Below are positions 7,445-16,997 of a stretch of 55,130 bases of DNA, piece by piece. Position 1 is the first letter of the stretch. Each line of letters starts with the position of its first letter. Origin of the DNA: Pseudodesulfovibrio pelocollis (lineage in GTDB: Bacteria; Desulfobacterota; Desulfovibrionia; Desulfovibrionales; Desulfovibrionaceae); assembly GCF_030282845.1 (NCBI RefSeq), contig NZ_JASTWE010000024.1, positions 1 to 55,130 on the forward strand, given 5' to 3'. The translations under genes and the position numbers were made by a program. The notes beneath the pieces were generated by a model. That model was not told the DNA's origin, ran no database searches, and worked only from the letters and a program-made list of their open reading frames with translations.

Positions 7445-10400
7445 CTAATATCCCTGGATAGTGGCATCGATGATGCCGGTTGTTGTCGTGCCTGATCCAT
7501 CCAGCACCTCTATCAGAGGGCCGGAGATGTCCTTGTCCACGACCCGCACCATGGCGGCGGACCCGCCGTCGTCCTGGAGCGTCATGGACACGATTTTTAC
7601 CCGGTGCCAGGTGAGCGCTGTGGGCAGACGGGTTCCCCCTGCCTCAATCTGCACATCCTCGAAAATTTCCTCCTGATCCTCCACGTCAACGCAGCAGGTG
7701 ATCTCGGAAATCACGGCCTGTTTTGCGCCGCCGCTGGCCGTGATGCGAAAATAATGCGTCACCATCTCGATGTCAGTGAGCTTCCCCGGCCAATCGCGCC
7801 ACTCGTTTGGCCCGCTCCAGAAAATGGCATCGTCTTCGCCGGTCCAGACAATGTTGTCGTCTTCGCCGGTGAACAGCAGGCGTTGCGAATCCGTGGCATA
7901 CTGGATGCGCAGACCGTTCCCCCTCATTTCGGTGCGCAGGGTCAGGGTCGCCCCCTCTGCTCCCGGCTCCGGAGTAAACGAAAAAACATACTCCAGCGGC
8001 GAGAATGTCGGAGCCCAGAACAAGGCATGGTCCACGCCCGTCCAGATGATGTTGTCGTCTTCGCCGGTCCACAGCGGCGTCCCGTCGGCAACCAGCTCCC
8101 CGCCATCCACGTGCCCGCCGGAAATGCTGCCGTCGAACACAGGGTGCAACGGGTATTCCTCGACCACATTGGCGACCAGGGCGTCCCCGAGGTTGATATA
8201 AACCCGGGCCGACCTGGCCGACTCGCGACCGCCACGGTCCACGGCCCGCACCGCAAACGTCATTGCCCCGGCAAACCCGGAAATGTCGAACTCCGCAGCC
8301 GAGATGAGCCCGGCACCGTGCGCCCGAGACATCCTGTCCCACACCGCGTCCTGACCAACCCCATATTTGACGCGGAACCCGGCAAAATCCTGGGGCGGGT
8401 CGTAGGGCCAGACCAGTTTGCGCCCCGACACCATCATCTGCGGCACGTCAGGCGGCAGCGACAACTGCCCCACCACCCTGTGCGACTCGACCAGCGCCCA
8501 CGGCGAGGCCTTGCCGGTCGGCGAGACGCAGCGCAGGCGCACATCGTAGCGTGTCCCGTCCACCACCTCGCCGATGGTCAGTACCGAGGCGTCAGACGAC
8601 ACCTGTGGCAACACCTGCCAATCGCCTCCCTGGTTGCGGTATTGGGCCTGTACCGCAGCAATCGGCACACCGCCGCCGACAATGCTGAACGCCACCACCA
8701 TGCGGCTCTGCAACGTGCCGTCGCTCATGCGCAGCAGCACCGACTCGTCCGAGCGCACCGAACGGATGACGGGCGCTGCCGGGTGGCGCGTGGCCGACGC
8801 AGGCTTTGTGATCTTGGTGTCAAAGGGCGGGATAGGCCCGGAGAGCGCCTCCTGGATCTCGTCATAGGCGTAGTGGCGCAGGGTCAGCTTGGCGGTCAGG
8901 TCCGGCCCGGGATCCACCTTGGTCACCACGCAGTCCTCGGCCTCGCGCCCGGCCGGGCCAAACCAGACCAGCTCGCCCCCCTCGGGGCAGACCGTGGCCG
9001 GGATCGGCTCCACCAGATATATGGTCGTATGGCTCCCGGCAGAGCCGGTGATGGCGTAGGTCTCGATCACCCCGTCCATGAGCCGGATGCCCATGGCATA
9101 GTCCGTGCCCTCCTCCATGTCCCAGGTGGAGTCGATGTCAACAGCCAGGCACCGGCCCTGCTCGTCGCGCGTCACCGGGTCGTAGACCAGCACCTCCTCT
9201 TCCAGCACGTCGTCCCAGGCGTAGCGCACATTGCGCACCCGCGCCGAGCCCGATCCCACCAGGATCACGTCCGACACCAGCTTGACCCGCCCGCCGCGCC
9301 CGGTGCGCATGTTCTCCCAGTCCATGTACCGCTCGAAGGTCTCCGGCCGCAGGATGGCGTCCGCAAAGTGGAACCGCCCCTTGAGCCAGACCTGATCCGG
9401 ATGGTTGAGCCCCCACACGTCCAGGTCCTCGAACAGCGTGGCCGTGGATTCATCATACCCGTCGGCGTACACGTACAGCTCGTCAGGCTGATACCCGGCC
9501 TGCTCGTTGATGAACCGGCAGCGCAGGGCGTGGGGCAGCTCGGTGAAGTCCTTGCTGCCCTTGAACCCCCACGAATTGCGCGGGGTCAGCGACTGCCCCA
9601 CCCCGGGCTTTTCGCCGTCGATGACCACGGAATACAGATTGTCGCGCATGACGTTGCCGCCGCGACCGATGGAGGCGATGTCCGCCAGCAGCTGCCTGAC
9701 CATCATCTGCTGATCGATCACGGCGTTGAACTCCACGCCAAGCGTCTCGCAGTGGGCCGCGAACTCGGCGAACATCTCCGAGTCGATGCGGCTGTCCGGC
9801 GCAGGCCGCCTCCGGGCCGGGCCGCGCAGCACATGGACCATGGCCCAGGCAGGCGAGCGCGACAAAACCATGGCATACTGCGCCTCGTCCTCGTCCCACA
9901 CCGGCAGATACGCCTCGGCCATGAGGTTGAACGTGTCCACCACGCCAGTCAGGCTGCCGCTGGCCTTGATGACCAGGTCGATGACGCACAGCGGCGGCAG
10001 CAGGTCGTAGCGGATGCCCTCGCGCGCCGTGACCGTGCGCAGGGTGTTCAGCGAGATGGAGTCAAAAAGCATCGACCCCTCGTGGTCGTCCGTCACCCGC
10101 TCCCAGCGCAGGTCATATTGGCCGCGCGCCACCACGGCCCGGTAGGTGCGGTGGATCTCGGTCAGATGGGTGCCCGTGATGGTGATCACCCCGTCCACGG
10201 CCTCGGGAAAATCCGTCCACTCGCCAGACCCCACCAGCGAATAGCTGGCCTTGAACCGCACCGTGGCATCGATTTTTTTGCCGTCAGAGGCGCGAATCTC
10301 GTAGAGCCCGCCCATGCCGATGTCGAACTGGACCTCGTCCACGTCCTGGGTGGTGCGCCGGGTGACCGCCCCATTGGCCTTGCGCAGCGATATGGACAGC

Positions 10401-11248
10401 CCCTCCTGGTGAAAGTCCTGCCCATCCGCGTAGAGCTTCGGCGGCGTGTCGTCGGGCCACCCCTCGCAGTATTCCATCTCCACGCCCTCGAAGCTGTCAA
10501 TCGGCGTCTCGCCGATCTTGAACTCCGAGAGCTTGAGCGGCCCGTACATGGCGAACCGCTGGCGAAAAAACACCTCGTCCCCGCGCTTCTCGGTGTACGG
10601 CTCGGCCACCAGCGTGGGCCATACCCGGTGCCTGCCAAACACCTGGGGGATCGGCCCCCATTTGTTGAGCCGGTTCTGCGAGCCGGTGATGGAGTAGACC
10701 GGCGTGACCGTGTCCAGGCCGGACATCGCGCTGGAAAACTTGGGCGTCTGCGGCGGCGAGAGCGCCTTGGCCGCCAGGGAGCCGAGCATGCCGATGCCGC
10801 CCATGGCAATGCCCTTGATCAGCGAGTACGTCCCGGACCACGCGCTGAACCCGGCCATGCCGCTGCCCGCCTGATAGGCCGGGGTCAGGGCTCCGGCTAT
10901 GGCCGGTGCGGCCCAGGCCGCTGCCGCCATGGCAGCCACGCCCACCAGCATGGCAATGGGCGATTTGCCGCCGCCGCCACCGCCGCCCCGCACCGGCACG
11001 CTGATGCCCAGCCGGTCGCCGGGGATGGGCGTGAACGTGCCGTATTCGTCCGGGGCCAGCTCGATGATGTCGTTGCCCCGCTCGATCACGGCCACGGCCC
11101 TGGCCGATGGTGCAGCCAGGTGGCCGCACTCCACCGCGCGCAGGATGTCGGCCACGGTCCCGCCAAACGGGACCACCGCGTGCTCCACCATGACAGAGAG
11201 CGGCGAGGGCCGGACCGAGACCTGAATGCTATGCGGGTCGAGAATCAT
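7445..11248 (-). CDS. Central tail tip / host specificity protein (lambda J-like), 1267 aa
   Basis: Size, position and composition match the J family of siphovirus tail hubs. The N-terminus has a beta-grasp-like start, then a poly-Gly run near residue 90 and a hydrophobic Ala/Gly-rich segment (about 100-170). A long hub region and fibronectin-like repeats (about 790-990) follow. Near the C-terminus a motif based on WTGEDDNI occurs at about residues 1055 and 1120. The start overlaps the NlpC/P60 gene by 20 bases, with GGAG about 10 bases upstream. The protein likely forms the tail tip and contributes to adsorption and DNA passage. Confidence 0.9.
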   Translation of the reverse strand: MILDPHSIQVSVRPSPLSVMVEHAVVPFGGTVADILRAVECGHLAAPSARAVAVIERGNDIIELAPDEYGTFTPIPGDRLGISVPVRGGGGGGGKSPIAMLVGVAAMAAAAWAAPAIAGALTPAYQAGSGMAGFSAWSGTYSLIKGIAMGGIGMLGSLAAKALSPPQTPKFSSAMSGLDTVTPVYSITGSQNRLNKWGPIPQVFGRHRVWPTLVAEPYTEKRGDEVFFRQRFAMYGPLKLSEFKIGETPIDSFEGVEMEYCEGWPDDTPPKLYADGQDFHQEGLSISLRKANGAVTRRTTQDVDEVQFDIGMGGLYEIRASDGKKIDATVRFKASYSLVGSGEWTDFPEAVDGVITITGTHLTEIHRTYRAVVARGQYDLRWERVTDDHEGSMLFDSISLNTLRTVTAREGIRYDLLPPLCVIDLVIKASGSLTGVVDTFNLMAEAYLPVWDEDEAQYAMVLSRSPAWAMVHVLRGPARRRPAPDSRIDSEMFAEFAAHCETLGVEFNAVIDQQMMVRQLLADIASIGRGGNVMRDNLYSVVIDGEKPGVGQSLTPRNSWGFKGSKDFTELPHALRCRFINEQAGYQPDELYVYADGYDESTATLFEDLDVWGLNHPDQVWLKGRFHFADAILRPETFERYMDWENMRTGRGGRVKLVSDVILVGSGSARVRNVRYAWDDVLEEEVLVYDPVTRDEQGRCLAVDIDSTWDMEEGTDYAMGIRLMDGVIETYAITGSAGSHTTIYLVEPIPATVCPEGGELVWFGPAGREAEDCVVTKVDPGPDLTAKLTLRHYAYDEIQEALSGPIPPFDTKITKPASATRHPAAPVIRSVRSDESVLLRMSDGTLQSRMVVAFSIVGGGVPIAAVQAQYRNQGGDWQVLPQVSSDASVLTIGEVVDGTRYDVRLRCVSPTGKASPWALVESHRVVGQLSLPPDVPQMMVSGRKLVWPYDPPQDFAGFRVKYGVGQDAVWDRMSRAHGAGLISAAEFDISGFAGAMTFAVRAVDRGGRESARSARVYINLGDALVANVVEEYPLHPVFDGSISGGHVDGGELVADGTPLWTGEDDNIIWTGVDHALFWAPTFSPLEYVFSFTPEPGAEGATLTLRTEMRGNGLRIQYATDSQRLLFTGEDDNIVWTGEDDAIFWSGPNEWRDWPGKLTDIEMVTHYFRITASGGAKQAVISEITCCVDVEDQEEIFEDVQIEAGGTRLPTALTWHRVKIVSMTLQDDGGSAAMVRVVDKDISGPLIEVLDGSGTTTTGIIDATIQGY

Positions 11249-11666
11249 GCCGAAACACTCCGATCAATCGGTTTTTCCACGCCAGGGTATTGAGCCGCTC
11301 CGCCACCGAGTCGCACCCGTCCTCCACATGCAGAAACCAGCCGCCACCCACGCACAGGCCGTAGTGGTACGGCCCGCAGTGGCGCAGCCAGAGCACGTCA
11401 AACACCTGTGGCTGCACCGCGCCGGGCCGGTGCATGGTCCAGCCGATGGCCGCATGGTCAAACTGCGTGATGAACTCGCGCAGACTGCGGCGGTCCTGGC
11501 CGCGCCGGTAGGCCACACCCGGCAGCTCGGGGATCACAATCCCGGCCTGCTTCATGAGCGCCAGCCGGACCAGCCCCCAGCAGTCCAGGCCGCCGTCGCG
11601 CGCCAGGTCGCGCCCGTCCTCCACAAAGGGGATGCCCACATAGTCGTTGATCCAGGCGGGCAGCAT
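11229..11666 (-). CDS. Tail tip NlpC/P60-family peptidase, 145 aa
   Basis: The protein has the NlpC/P60 pattern: a catalytic Cys in LDCWGLVRLAL (about residue 29), a His in PYHYGLCVGGGWFLHVEDG (about 100) and a short domain of the usual size (about 140). In lambda-like tails this is the K-type protein that cuts peptidoglycan during DNA entry or assembles with the tip. Its ATG overlaps the TGA of the upstream DUF1833 gene by one base (TGATG), and its end overlaps the J-like gene by 20 bases. Confidence 0.88.
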   Translation of the reverse strand: MLPAWINDYVGIPFVEDGRDLARDGGLDCWGLVRLALMKQAGIVIPELPGVAYRRGQDRRSLREFITQFDHAAIGWTMHRPGAVQPQVFDVLWLRHCGPYHYGLCVGGGWFLHVEDGCDSVAERLNTLAWKNRLIGVFRHDSRPA

Positions 11667-12142
11667 CAGAACGCCCCCGGAAACAGCGACGGCGTCACCT
11701 GATGGGCCGGATACGGCTCGTTGAGCATATCCTCCCAGCTCAGTTCCCCCACCACCTCCAGCTGGTCATACTCCGCATTGACCAGCTTCATCTCGAACGG
11801 CCCGAATTCGATATGGTCGGGCGACGAGGCCAGCACCGCGAACATGGTCACGTCCGGCCCCTCGGAAATGCTGCGCAGCGTGGTCACGATCTCCCGGTCC
11901 ACGTTGTCGATGACCAGATTGACCTTGGACACCGTGTCCGGGCTGTCGGCCGGGAACTCCCCGCCGAACGGATAGCCGATGAACTCGTGCCCCTGGTGGG
12001 TGAGCGGCTTCTTGCTGCCCACGAACCGATACGGCTCCGGCAGCGTCGGGTGGTCCAGCACCAGGCAGACGAGCGGTACCTCGCCTGTCTCCTGCGAGAG
12101 CATGGCCCGGACAGCGGCAGGCGATTGATTGCGCTGGCTCAC
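11666..12142 (-). CDS. DUF1833-family phage tail protein, 158 aa
   Basis: The sequence fits the DUF1833 family of phage tail proteins, which sit between the tape measure and the NlpC/P60 gene (motifs such as GHEFIGYPFGGEFPADSP and VNLVIDNVDREIV). The start is taken as GTG at 12142, overlapping the upstream TGA as GTGA; the longer in-frame extension would overlap the previous gene heavily. It likely belongs to the distal tail, like lambda L/M. No enzyme motif is seen. Confidence 0.75.
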   Translation of the reverse strand: MSQRNQSPAAVRAMLSQETGEVPLVCLVLDHPTLPEPYRFVGSKKPLTHQGHEFIGYPFGGEFPADSPDTVSKVNLVIDNVDREIVTTLRSISEGPDVTMFAVLASSPDHIEFGPFEMKLVNAEYDQLEVVGELSWEDMLNEPYPAHQVTPSLFPGAF

Positions 12143-12495
12143 GGCTGCACCTCCACGCTCAAGGTGCAGCGAAAATACATGGACCCCTCTGGCCGAAACT
12201 GCGGCGGCGAGGTGATGACCATCTCGCAGGCATGCCCCTCGGTGGGATGCACCCAATCAAATGCCAGCGAGCCGAAAACAAGCGTCTCGCGGTAGAACTC
12301 GCGCAGCAGCGTCTTCTGGGCCCGGGTCAGCAGCAGGGGGATTTGCAGCGGCTCCTCGCCTGCCACGTCCCTGGGCCGCCGCTTCTTGGGCCCGGCCTCC
12401 ATGGCGGTGCGCAGCAGCACGTCCGGCTCGGTCTCGCCGTAGCCGGTTATCTGCACATGCTGGGGCAGGCCCATCGGCCAGACTATGGATGCCAT
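12139..12495 (-). CDS. Minor tail protein, 118 aa
   Basis: A small beta-rich protein beginning with a WPMGLPQHVQITGYGE-type segment. It lies 22 bases after the tape-measure gene and overlaps the DUF1833 gene by 4 bases, the slot of lambda M-like distal tail proteins. The central stretch has basic residues (KKRRPRD). No catalytic motif is visible. The call comes from position and size; the family is not recognised with certainty. Confidence 0.65.
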   Translation of the reverse strand: MASIVWPMGLPQHVQITGYGETEPDVLLRTAMEAGPKKRRPRDVAGEEPLQIPLLLTRAQKTLLREFYRETLVFGSLAFDWVHPTEGHACEMVITSPPQFRPEGSMYFRCTLSVEVQP

Positions 12496-12517
12496 CTAGG
12501 GTCCCTCCTCATGGTTC

Positions 12518-14656
12518 TCACGGACGGCGGCGGCGCGCCTCGGACAGGGCCGCGTCGTGGCGGCTGGAGCGGATATTCTCATCCGTCACATCGCCGATGA
12601 AAATCTTGAGCTGCTTGACGCCGCCCATGGGCCCCGGCTCGCGCCGGGTGGTCACGCGCTCGTTTGAACCGTTGATCACGGTCACCGGGATCTCCACCAG
12701 CACCTGCCCCCCCAGCCTCCCGGCCAGCGCATTCTGCTGGGCCGCGTTGAGGATGATCTCCCCGTCGCGGGCAATGATGGGCCGCTCGCCCGGGCCGACG
12801 CCGCCGCCCGAATGGTAGCGCGGCGCGCCCGCAAACAGGTCCGCAGGCACCAGCCGGGCCGGGGCAGGCCCGCCCACCACGCCGCCCTCGTGGAAAATGG
12901 ACGAGAAAACGGAGCCGATGGAGCCGAACAGGTCGAACCCGCCGCCACTGGAGCCGGAGTTGAAAATCAGGTTTTCAAAGGGCTGCATCAGATACATGTC
13001 CATGAGCCGCTGCATGAACCGGTCAAGATAGCGGTTGCCCGTGGTGAATACCCCGGCCAGATCGCGGCCCATCTCGCGAAAAATCGTCTGCGCATCGTCG
13101 CCGAAGTCGCCAAAGGCGTGTTGCCACTCGCCGACCTCCTCCTTGACCGTCTTGCTCATCTCCTCAAACTGTTTCTGCTTCCAGAAATCCGCGTCCGTCT
13201 GGCTCATGCCGTCGGCCACCATCTGCCGGGCATGCGCCTCGATGCGCTGGCGCTCCACATACTCCTTGCCCAGCCGCGCCTCGTCCAGCTGCTCGCGGTA
13301 CTTGGCCATCCGCTGGATGCGGGCCTTTTCGTCGGCCTCGGCCTTCCTGGCAGCAGTTTCAGCGTCCCGCTCCTCCTGCTTTCTCTTGGCCTCCGCTTCC
13401 TTTTTGGCTCTCTCCGCCGCAGCTTTCTCGGCCGCGATCCGGGCCCTTTCCGCCTCCGCATCCTCCAGCACCTTGTAGTCGCGCGCCCGACCAGTCGCTG
13501 CCTTCTTGCCCTTGTCGTGGATCACGAAGGTATCGACCATGTCCGACCCTTCTTGCAGGGCCTTGACGCGCCGCAGCTGGTTTTCCAACTGCACAAGGGC
13601 GGCCTGGGCCGCATCCAGATTGGCCGACTTGCCGATCCATGCGTCGAGCACCGGCAGGGCCACGGCCTCGTCGCGCATGACCTGGATGGATCGCTGCTGC
13701 GCCGCAATGGCCTGCTCCAGCTGATTGGCCTGCTCGTCCAGGGTGAAATTGTCGCTCAAGTCCTTGACAGCGTAGGTCAGGGAGCGGATCAGGTCGGTCA
13801 GCCCGCCCACCGCATCGCTGGCCGCGGATGTGTTGGACATGGACTCCATCAGGTCGCGCCAGGAATAGGACAGGGTGTCCAGCGCCCCGGCCAGCCCCTG
13901 CGCCTCGGCCTCGGCAGCGCCCTCGAACTGGCCGCGCAGCACCTCCATGATCTTGGCCTGGGCCCCGGCCACATCGTTGAGCTCGACCATGGCCCGGACC
14001 ACTTCCTGCTCGGTCTCGGTCAGCGAGACGCCAACCCGGCGCATGGCCGTCAGTCCCGCAATGGGGTCTTCCAGGGCCTTGCCCAGCATGGTCACGGAGC
14101 CGGTCAGGGACTGGCCCGTAACCGCGCTCATGTCCTGGGCCAGGGCGATGGATTCGCGGAAGGTGTCGCCGGTCACGGACTTGAACGTCTGCATGACGTT
14201 GATGGCGTCCATGATCTGGTTGCGGTCACCGAGCGTGGCCAGGTCGCGCTCGCGGGCCAGGTTGTCCAGCTCGCCTGCGGTCAGCCCGGCCGCGTTGCCC
14301 GTGGCCTTGATCAGGGCCTCGGTGCGCCCCAGCCGCTTTTCCCAATCGGCCATGGACATGGTGCCCGCGCCGATGGCCGTGGCAATGCCTCCGATGGCCG
14401 CGCCAGCCGCAATGCCCACCGGCCCGAGGGCCGAGAGTGCATTCCCCAGCATCCCGGCCCGGCCCGATGCACCCGCCATGGCCTTGGACACGTCATCGGA
14501 CGCGGTCTTGCCCGCCTTGCCGAACCGGTCCCAGACCGTGGTGGCCTTCTGCCCCTCGCCCTGGACCCGTTTCAGGTCGCGCTGGAGCCGGTCAAATTCC
14601 TTCTGGCTCTCGTTGACCGCTCGGATTCTGGTTTCAACGACGCTTCCGCCGGACAT
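12518..14656 (-). CDS. Tail tape measure protein, 712 aa
   Basis: This is the longest tail gene apart from J. It has N-terminal coiled coils (about 10-60), a Gly/Ala-rich hydrophobic region (about 80-120, AAIGGIATAIGAG), a long Ala/Glu/Arg/Lys-rich coiled coil (about 370-480) and the lambda-type C-terminus (LMDMYLMQPFENLIF, then FHEGGVVGGP and DGEIILNAAQQNAL). It sets tail length and is thought to pass into the cell envelope. The ATG at 14656 is set by AGGAG; an upstream TTG is less likely. It follows the two small chaperone-position genes. Confidence 0.9.
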   Translation of the reverse strand: MSGGSVVETRIRAVNESQKEFDRLQRDLKRVQGEGQKATTVWDRFGKAGKTASDDVSKAMAGASGRAGMLGNALSALGPVGIAAGAAIGGIATAIGAGTMSMADWEKRLGRTEALIKATGNAAGLTAGELDNLARERDLATLGDRNQIMDAINVMQTFKSVTGDTFRESIALAQDMSAVTGQSLTGSVTMLGKALEDPIAGLTAMRRVGVSLTETEQEVVRAMVELNDVAGAQAKIMEVLRGQFEGAAEAEAQGLAGALDTLSYSWRDLMESMSNTSAASDAVGGLTDLIRSLTYAVKDLSDNFTLDEQANQLEQAIAAQQRSIQVMRDEAVALPVLDAWIGKSANLDAAQAALVQLENQLRRVKALQEGSDMVDTFVIHDKGKKAATGRARDYKVLEDAEAERARIAAEKAAAERAKKEAEAKRKQEERDAETAARKAEADEKARIQRMAKYREQLDEARLGKEYVERQRIEAHARQMVADGMSQTDADFWKQKQFEEMSKTVKEEVGEWQHAFGDFGDDAQTIFREMGRDLAGVFTTGNRYLDRFMQRLMDMYLMQPFENLIFNSGSSGGGFDLFGSIGSVFSSIFHEGGVVGGPAPARLVPADLFAGAPRYHSGGGVGPGERPIIARDGEIILNAAQQNALAGRLGGQVLVEIPVTVINGSNERVTTRREPGPMGGVKQLKIFIGDVTDENIRSSRHDAALSEARRRRP

Positions 14657-14665
14657 GATCAACTC

Positions 14666-14851
14666 CTAGTCAGGACAAGTTGCACAGACCGTTGCCAGCC
14701 CGTTGCCGAATATGGCCCGGCACTCTTCCACGGCCGCGCCGTTGCAGTGGCCGCCCAGGGGCTGGTCGCGCCGCGCCGCGCGGCTGCCGCGCCAGTCCAC
14801 GCCAAGAAAGCCGAGCACCGCCTCCTGAAAGACCTGCTCGCGCATCCTCAC
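14666..14851 (-). CDS. Small protein in the tail chaperone T position, 61 aa
   Basis: A short protein with four Cys in its second half (GGHCNG, ECRA and CATC). It sits between the GT-position gene and the tape measure, where many siphoviruses make a frameshifted GT chaperone. Here the arrangement is a simple GTGA overlap: GTG at 14851 on the upstream TGA. An ATG two codons later is an alternative start. No slippery heptamer is visible at the junction. It likely assists tape-measure assembly. Confidence 0.6.
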   Translation of the reverse strand: MRMREQVFQEAVLGFLGVDWRGSRAARRDQPLGGHCNGAAVEECRAIFGNGLATVCATCPD

Positions 14852-15357
14852 TTCGAGGCAGGCTCCGATGTCGGCGTATCCGCAGGTCCAGAGGATGTCG
14901 CGCCGCTTGAGCGGGCAGCCTCCGGCGAGGGCGGCGGCGTGTCGCTCGACGGTGTCGATGGCGCCGCGCCAGCTGCGCGGGCCTGCCGCGCCAGCCTGCT
15001 CGGCAGGATCAGCGCCGCCAGGGTGTTCACGCTGCGGCCCGCTGCCAGCAGATTCTCCGGGCTTGCGCCCGGCTGGTCGAAAAAATCGTCAAGCACCCGC
15101 GTGGCGATGTCCGGGTCCGCCTCCCAGTCGATGGCCCGGGCCATCAGCTCCAGGTCCCGGTCTGCCGGGTGCACCCCCTGGGGCGTGAGCAGCCCGGCCA
15201 GGAACCGGCCCGTCTGGTCGCGCAGAAAGGCCAGCAGATCCTTGGTGGTCTCCACTGCCTCCGCATCGCGGCAGAAGAACGCCACATGGCGCAGCACGCC
15301 AAACGTCGGGGCCAGCAGCTCGTACACGGTGTCGCCGATGGTGTAGGTCTTGGTCAT
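14848..15357 (-). CDS. Tail assembly chaperone (G-like), 169 aa
   Basis: Residues 1-110 are a compact helical domain (YTIGDTVYELLAPTFGVLRHVAFF), followed by a Pro/Ser-rich disordered tail (about 135-169). Its place between the tail tube and the tape measure is the G-chaperone slot. The ATG at 15357 has an AAGGGGGG site upstream; the longer in-frame start lacks one and would overlap the tube gene. It likely coats the tape measure during tail assembly and leaves before maturation. Confidence 0.75.
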   Translation of the reverse strand: MTKTYTIGDTVYELLAPTFGVLRHVAFFCRDAEAVETTKDLLAFLRDQTGRFLAGLLTPQGVHPADRDLELMARAIDWEADPDIATRVLDDFFDQPGASPENLLAAGRSVNTLAALILPSRLARQARAAGAAPSTPSSDTPPPSPEAARSSGATSSGPADTPTSEPASK

Positions 15358-15367
15358 GATCCCCCCC

Positions 15368-16513
15368 TTAGAAGTAGACGAGGCGCAGCTCGTCGTCGCC
15401 GCTGACACCCTTGAGCTCGAAGCTGAGCGCCGTGGTCATGGTGCCCTCGCGGTCGCCGTAGGCCGGGGTCACGTACTGGATGCTGGGGGCCTCGATGAAG
15501 ATCCGGTTGCCCGGCTCACTGCCCAGCAGGAAGGCCAGCCGCGCCAAAGTGCCGTCCTTCCACGCCGTCCAGGGGTCAAACGTGGTCAGGGCGTCCGCCT
15601 TGGGGTCCACGCTGCCCGTGGGCGTGCGGTCGGTGATGATGTAGGTGTGCAGCCCGTCGGGCGCGTTCAGGTCCTCGTCCTTGGTCAGGGTGTTGCCCAG
15701 GGCCAGGGTCAGCTCGTTGACGCCGCTCAGCGCGTAGCTGCCGATGGCCAGCCCCAGGTTGACGCACAGCGGCGGCTTGTGGGTGGAGAGCGTGGGCGTG
15801 GGGTTGGCCGCCTCCACCGGCAGGGTGAACCGCCCCTGCTGGGTGAAATTGAGCTTGCCCGGCTGGCCCACGGGCAGCGACAGCGACAGGTCCGAGCGGC
15901 AGCCGGTCACGGTGAACTTGTGGCCGTCGCGGTAGTAGACCGTGGTGATGGTCTTGGTCAGGTCCGGATTGGAGAGCGGGGTGTACTGGTGGCCGGTCAC
16001 TGGCCCGGCCGTGGCCGTGGCCGTGGCCTCGGAGGTGGACCCGGTCAGGGTCTCCTCGTCCTGGTAGGTGCCGCTTACGGCTTCGAGCAGCAGCCCCCCG
16101 CCCACCACGGCAATGAGCGAGCCCACGGCCCCGGAGGTGAACCCGGTCACGGTCTCGCCCGCCGCAAACGTGCCGGTCCCGGCCTCGGCCGCCACGAACA
16201 CCACCGCGCTGCGCGTCAGGGCGCAGGACTGGAGCAGGGCCGAATAGTCCGGCTCGGCCACAACGCTGCCGGTGATGCCGCCGCCGCGCAGCTCGTGCTG
16301 GCGGGTCAACCCGTTGACCAGCCGCCCGATGGCGTGCGGCTGCTTGGAGAGCGTGTCAGAGAGCCGGTCGTCGGCCACCTTCTCGCCCTCGGGCGTGATC
16401 TCGGTGCCAGACAGGGCGAGCACGGCGTTCACCGCCGCGTCCACGGTCTCGGCCACGCCCACCTCGGCCTCGATCTTGTCCAGGAGCACCTGGCGCTTGG
16501 TCAGCTTGGTCAT
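15368..16513 (-). CDS. Major tail tube protein, 381 aa
   Basis: A beta-rich protein of the size and position of siphovirus tail tube subunits, two genes before the tape measure. The segment at about residues 120-170 (TFAAGETVTGFTSGAVGSL..., LTGSTSEATATATAG) looks like an inserted Ig-like or decorative loop. The C-terminal part ends in a beta hairpin (TTALSFELKGVSGDDELRLVYF). The call rests mainly on position and composition; no lambda V domain is claimed. It should be one of the most abundant virion proteins. Confidence 0.75.
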   Translation of the reverse strand: MTKLTKRQVLLDKIEAEVGVAETVDAAVNAVLALSGTEITPEGEKVADDRLSDTLSKQPHAIGRLVNGLTRQHELRGGGITGSVVAEPDYSALLQSCALTRSAVVFVAAEAGTGTFAAGETVTGFTSGAVGSLIAVVGGGLLLEAVSGTYQDEETLTGSTSEATATATAGPVTGHQYTPLSNPDLTKTITTVYYRDGHKFTVTGCRSDLSLSLPVGQPGKLNFTQQGRFTLPVEAANPTPTLSTHKPPLCVNLGLAIGSYALSGVNELTLALGNTLTKDEDLNAPDGLHTYIITDRTPTGSVDPKADALTTFDPWTAWKDGTLARLAFLLGSEPGNRIFIEAPSIQYVTPAYGDREGTMTTALSFELKGVSGDDELRLVYF

Positions 16514-16523
16514 GGTATCCTCC

Positions 16524-16997
16524 TTAAATTACGCTTTGCTCCCGCACTCTGTAGAGGCGGAAGCTCATGAAAAATTGAGACCAATCCACGTCGTCCGGCA
16601 TGTGGGGGTCCTGGTCAAAGGGCCAGCCCCCGGCCAGCAGGGCGCGGCTCACCGCCGCCTCCACCAGCCCGCCCAGCTCGTCGAGCATTGCCACGGCCTC
16701 GATGCACTCCACGCCGTATTCGTCCGCCACCGCCTCGGCCCCCTGCATGGACAGGTAGATGCCCAAGGGGCACACGTGGTCGATCTGGTGCATGTCCTTG
16801 TCGCTGCGGCTGTGGGTGGACACCCCCCAGCCCACACAGGGCAGGTCGTCCTCGCCGGGCAGGAACCCGGGCGGCATCTCGCGCCGCACGGTCAGCGGTT
16901 GCCCCGGAAAATGGTCGGCCATCCAGGCGATGATGTCCGGGTCCGTGGCCACGGCCCTGCACGCCGCGTGGCGCGCATCAGTGAAGTCCTTGCTCAT
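16524..16997 (-). CDS. Tail completion / tail terminator-like protein, 157 aa
   Basis: A small protein directly upstream of the tail tube gene and overlapping the minor tail Z-like gene by ATGA. This is the usual place for the lambda U-type protein that stops tube growth and joins tail to head. It has a helical N-terminus (about 1-30) and a beta C-terminus (SQFFMSFRLYRVREQSVI). The family is not recognised with certainty. Confidence 0.65.
   Translation of the reverse strand: MSKDFTDARHAACRAVATDPDIIAWMADHFPGQPLTVRREMPPGFLPGEDDLPCVGWGVSTHSRSDKDMHQIDHVCPLGIYLSMQGAEAVADEYGVECIEAVAMLDELGGLVEAAVSRALLAGGWPFDQDPHMPDDVDWSQFFMSFRLYRVREQSVI

Noticed and set aside
7604-11293. A 1229-codon ORF on the plus strand opposite the J-like gene
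   Set aside because: It is the mirror of a GC-rich coding gene; composition is Arg/His/Pro/Gly-rich, it has no domains, and the opposite strand clearly encodes a tail protein. Other long plus-strand ORFs at 20145-22982, 22904-24433 and 25371-27335 were rejected for the same reason.
14840-14900. Programmed frameshift between the two tail chaperone-position genes, as in lambda G/GT
   Set aside because: No slippery heptamer is visible near the stop; a simple GTGA overlap explains the layout.
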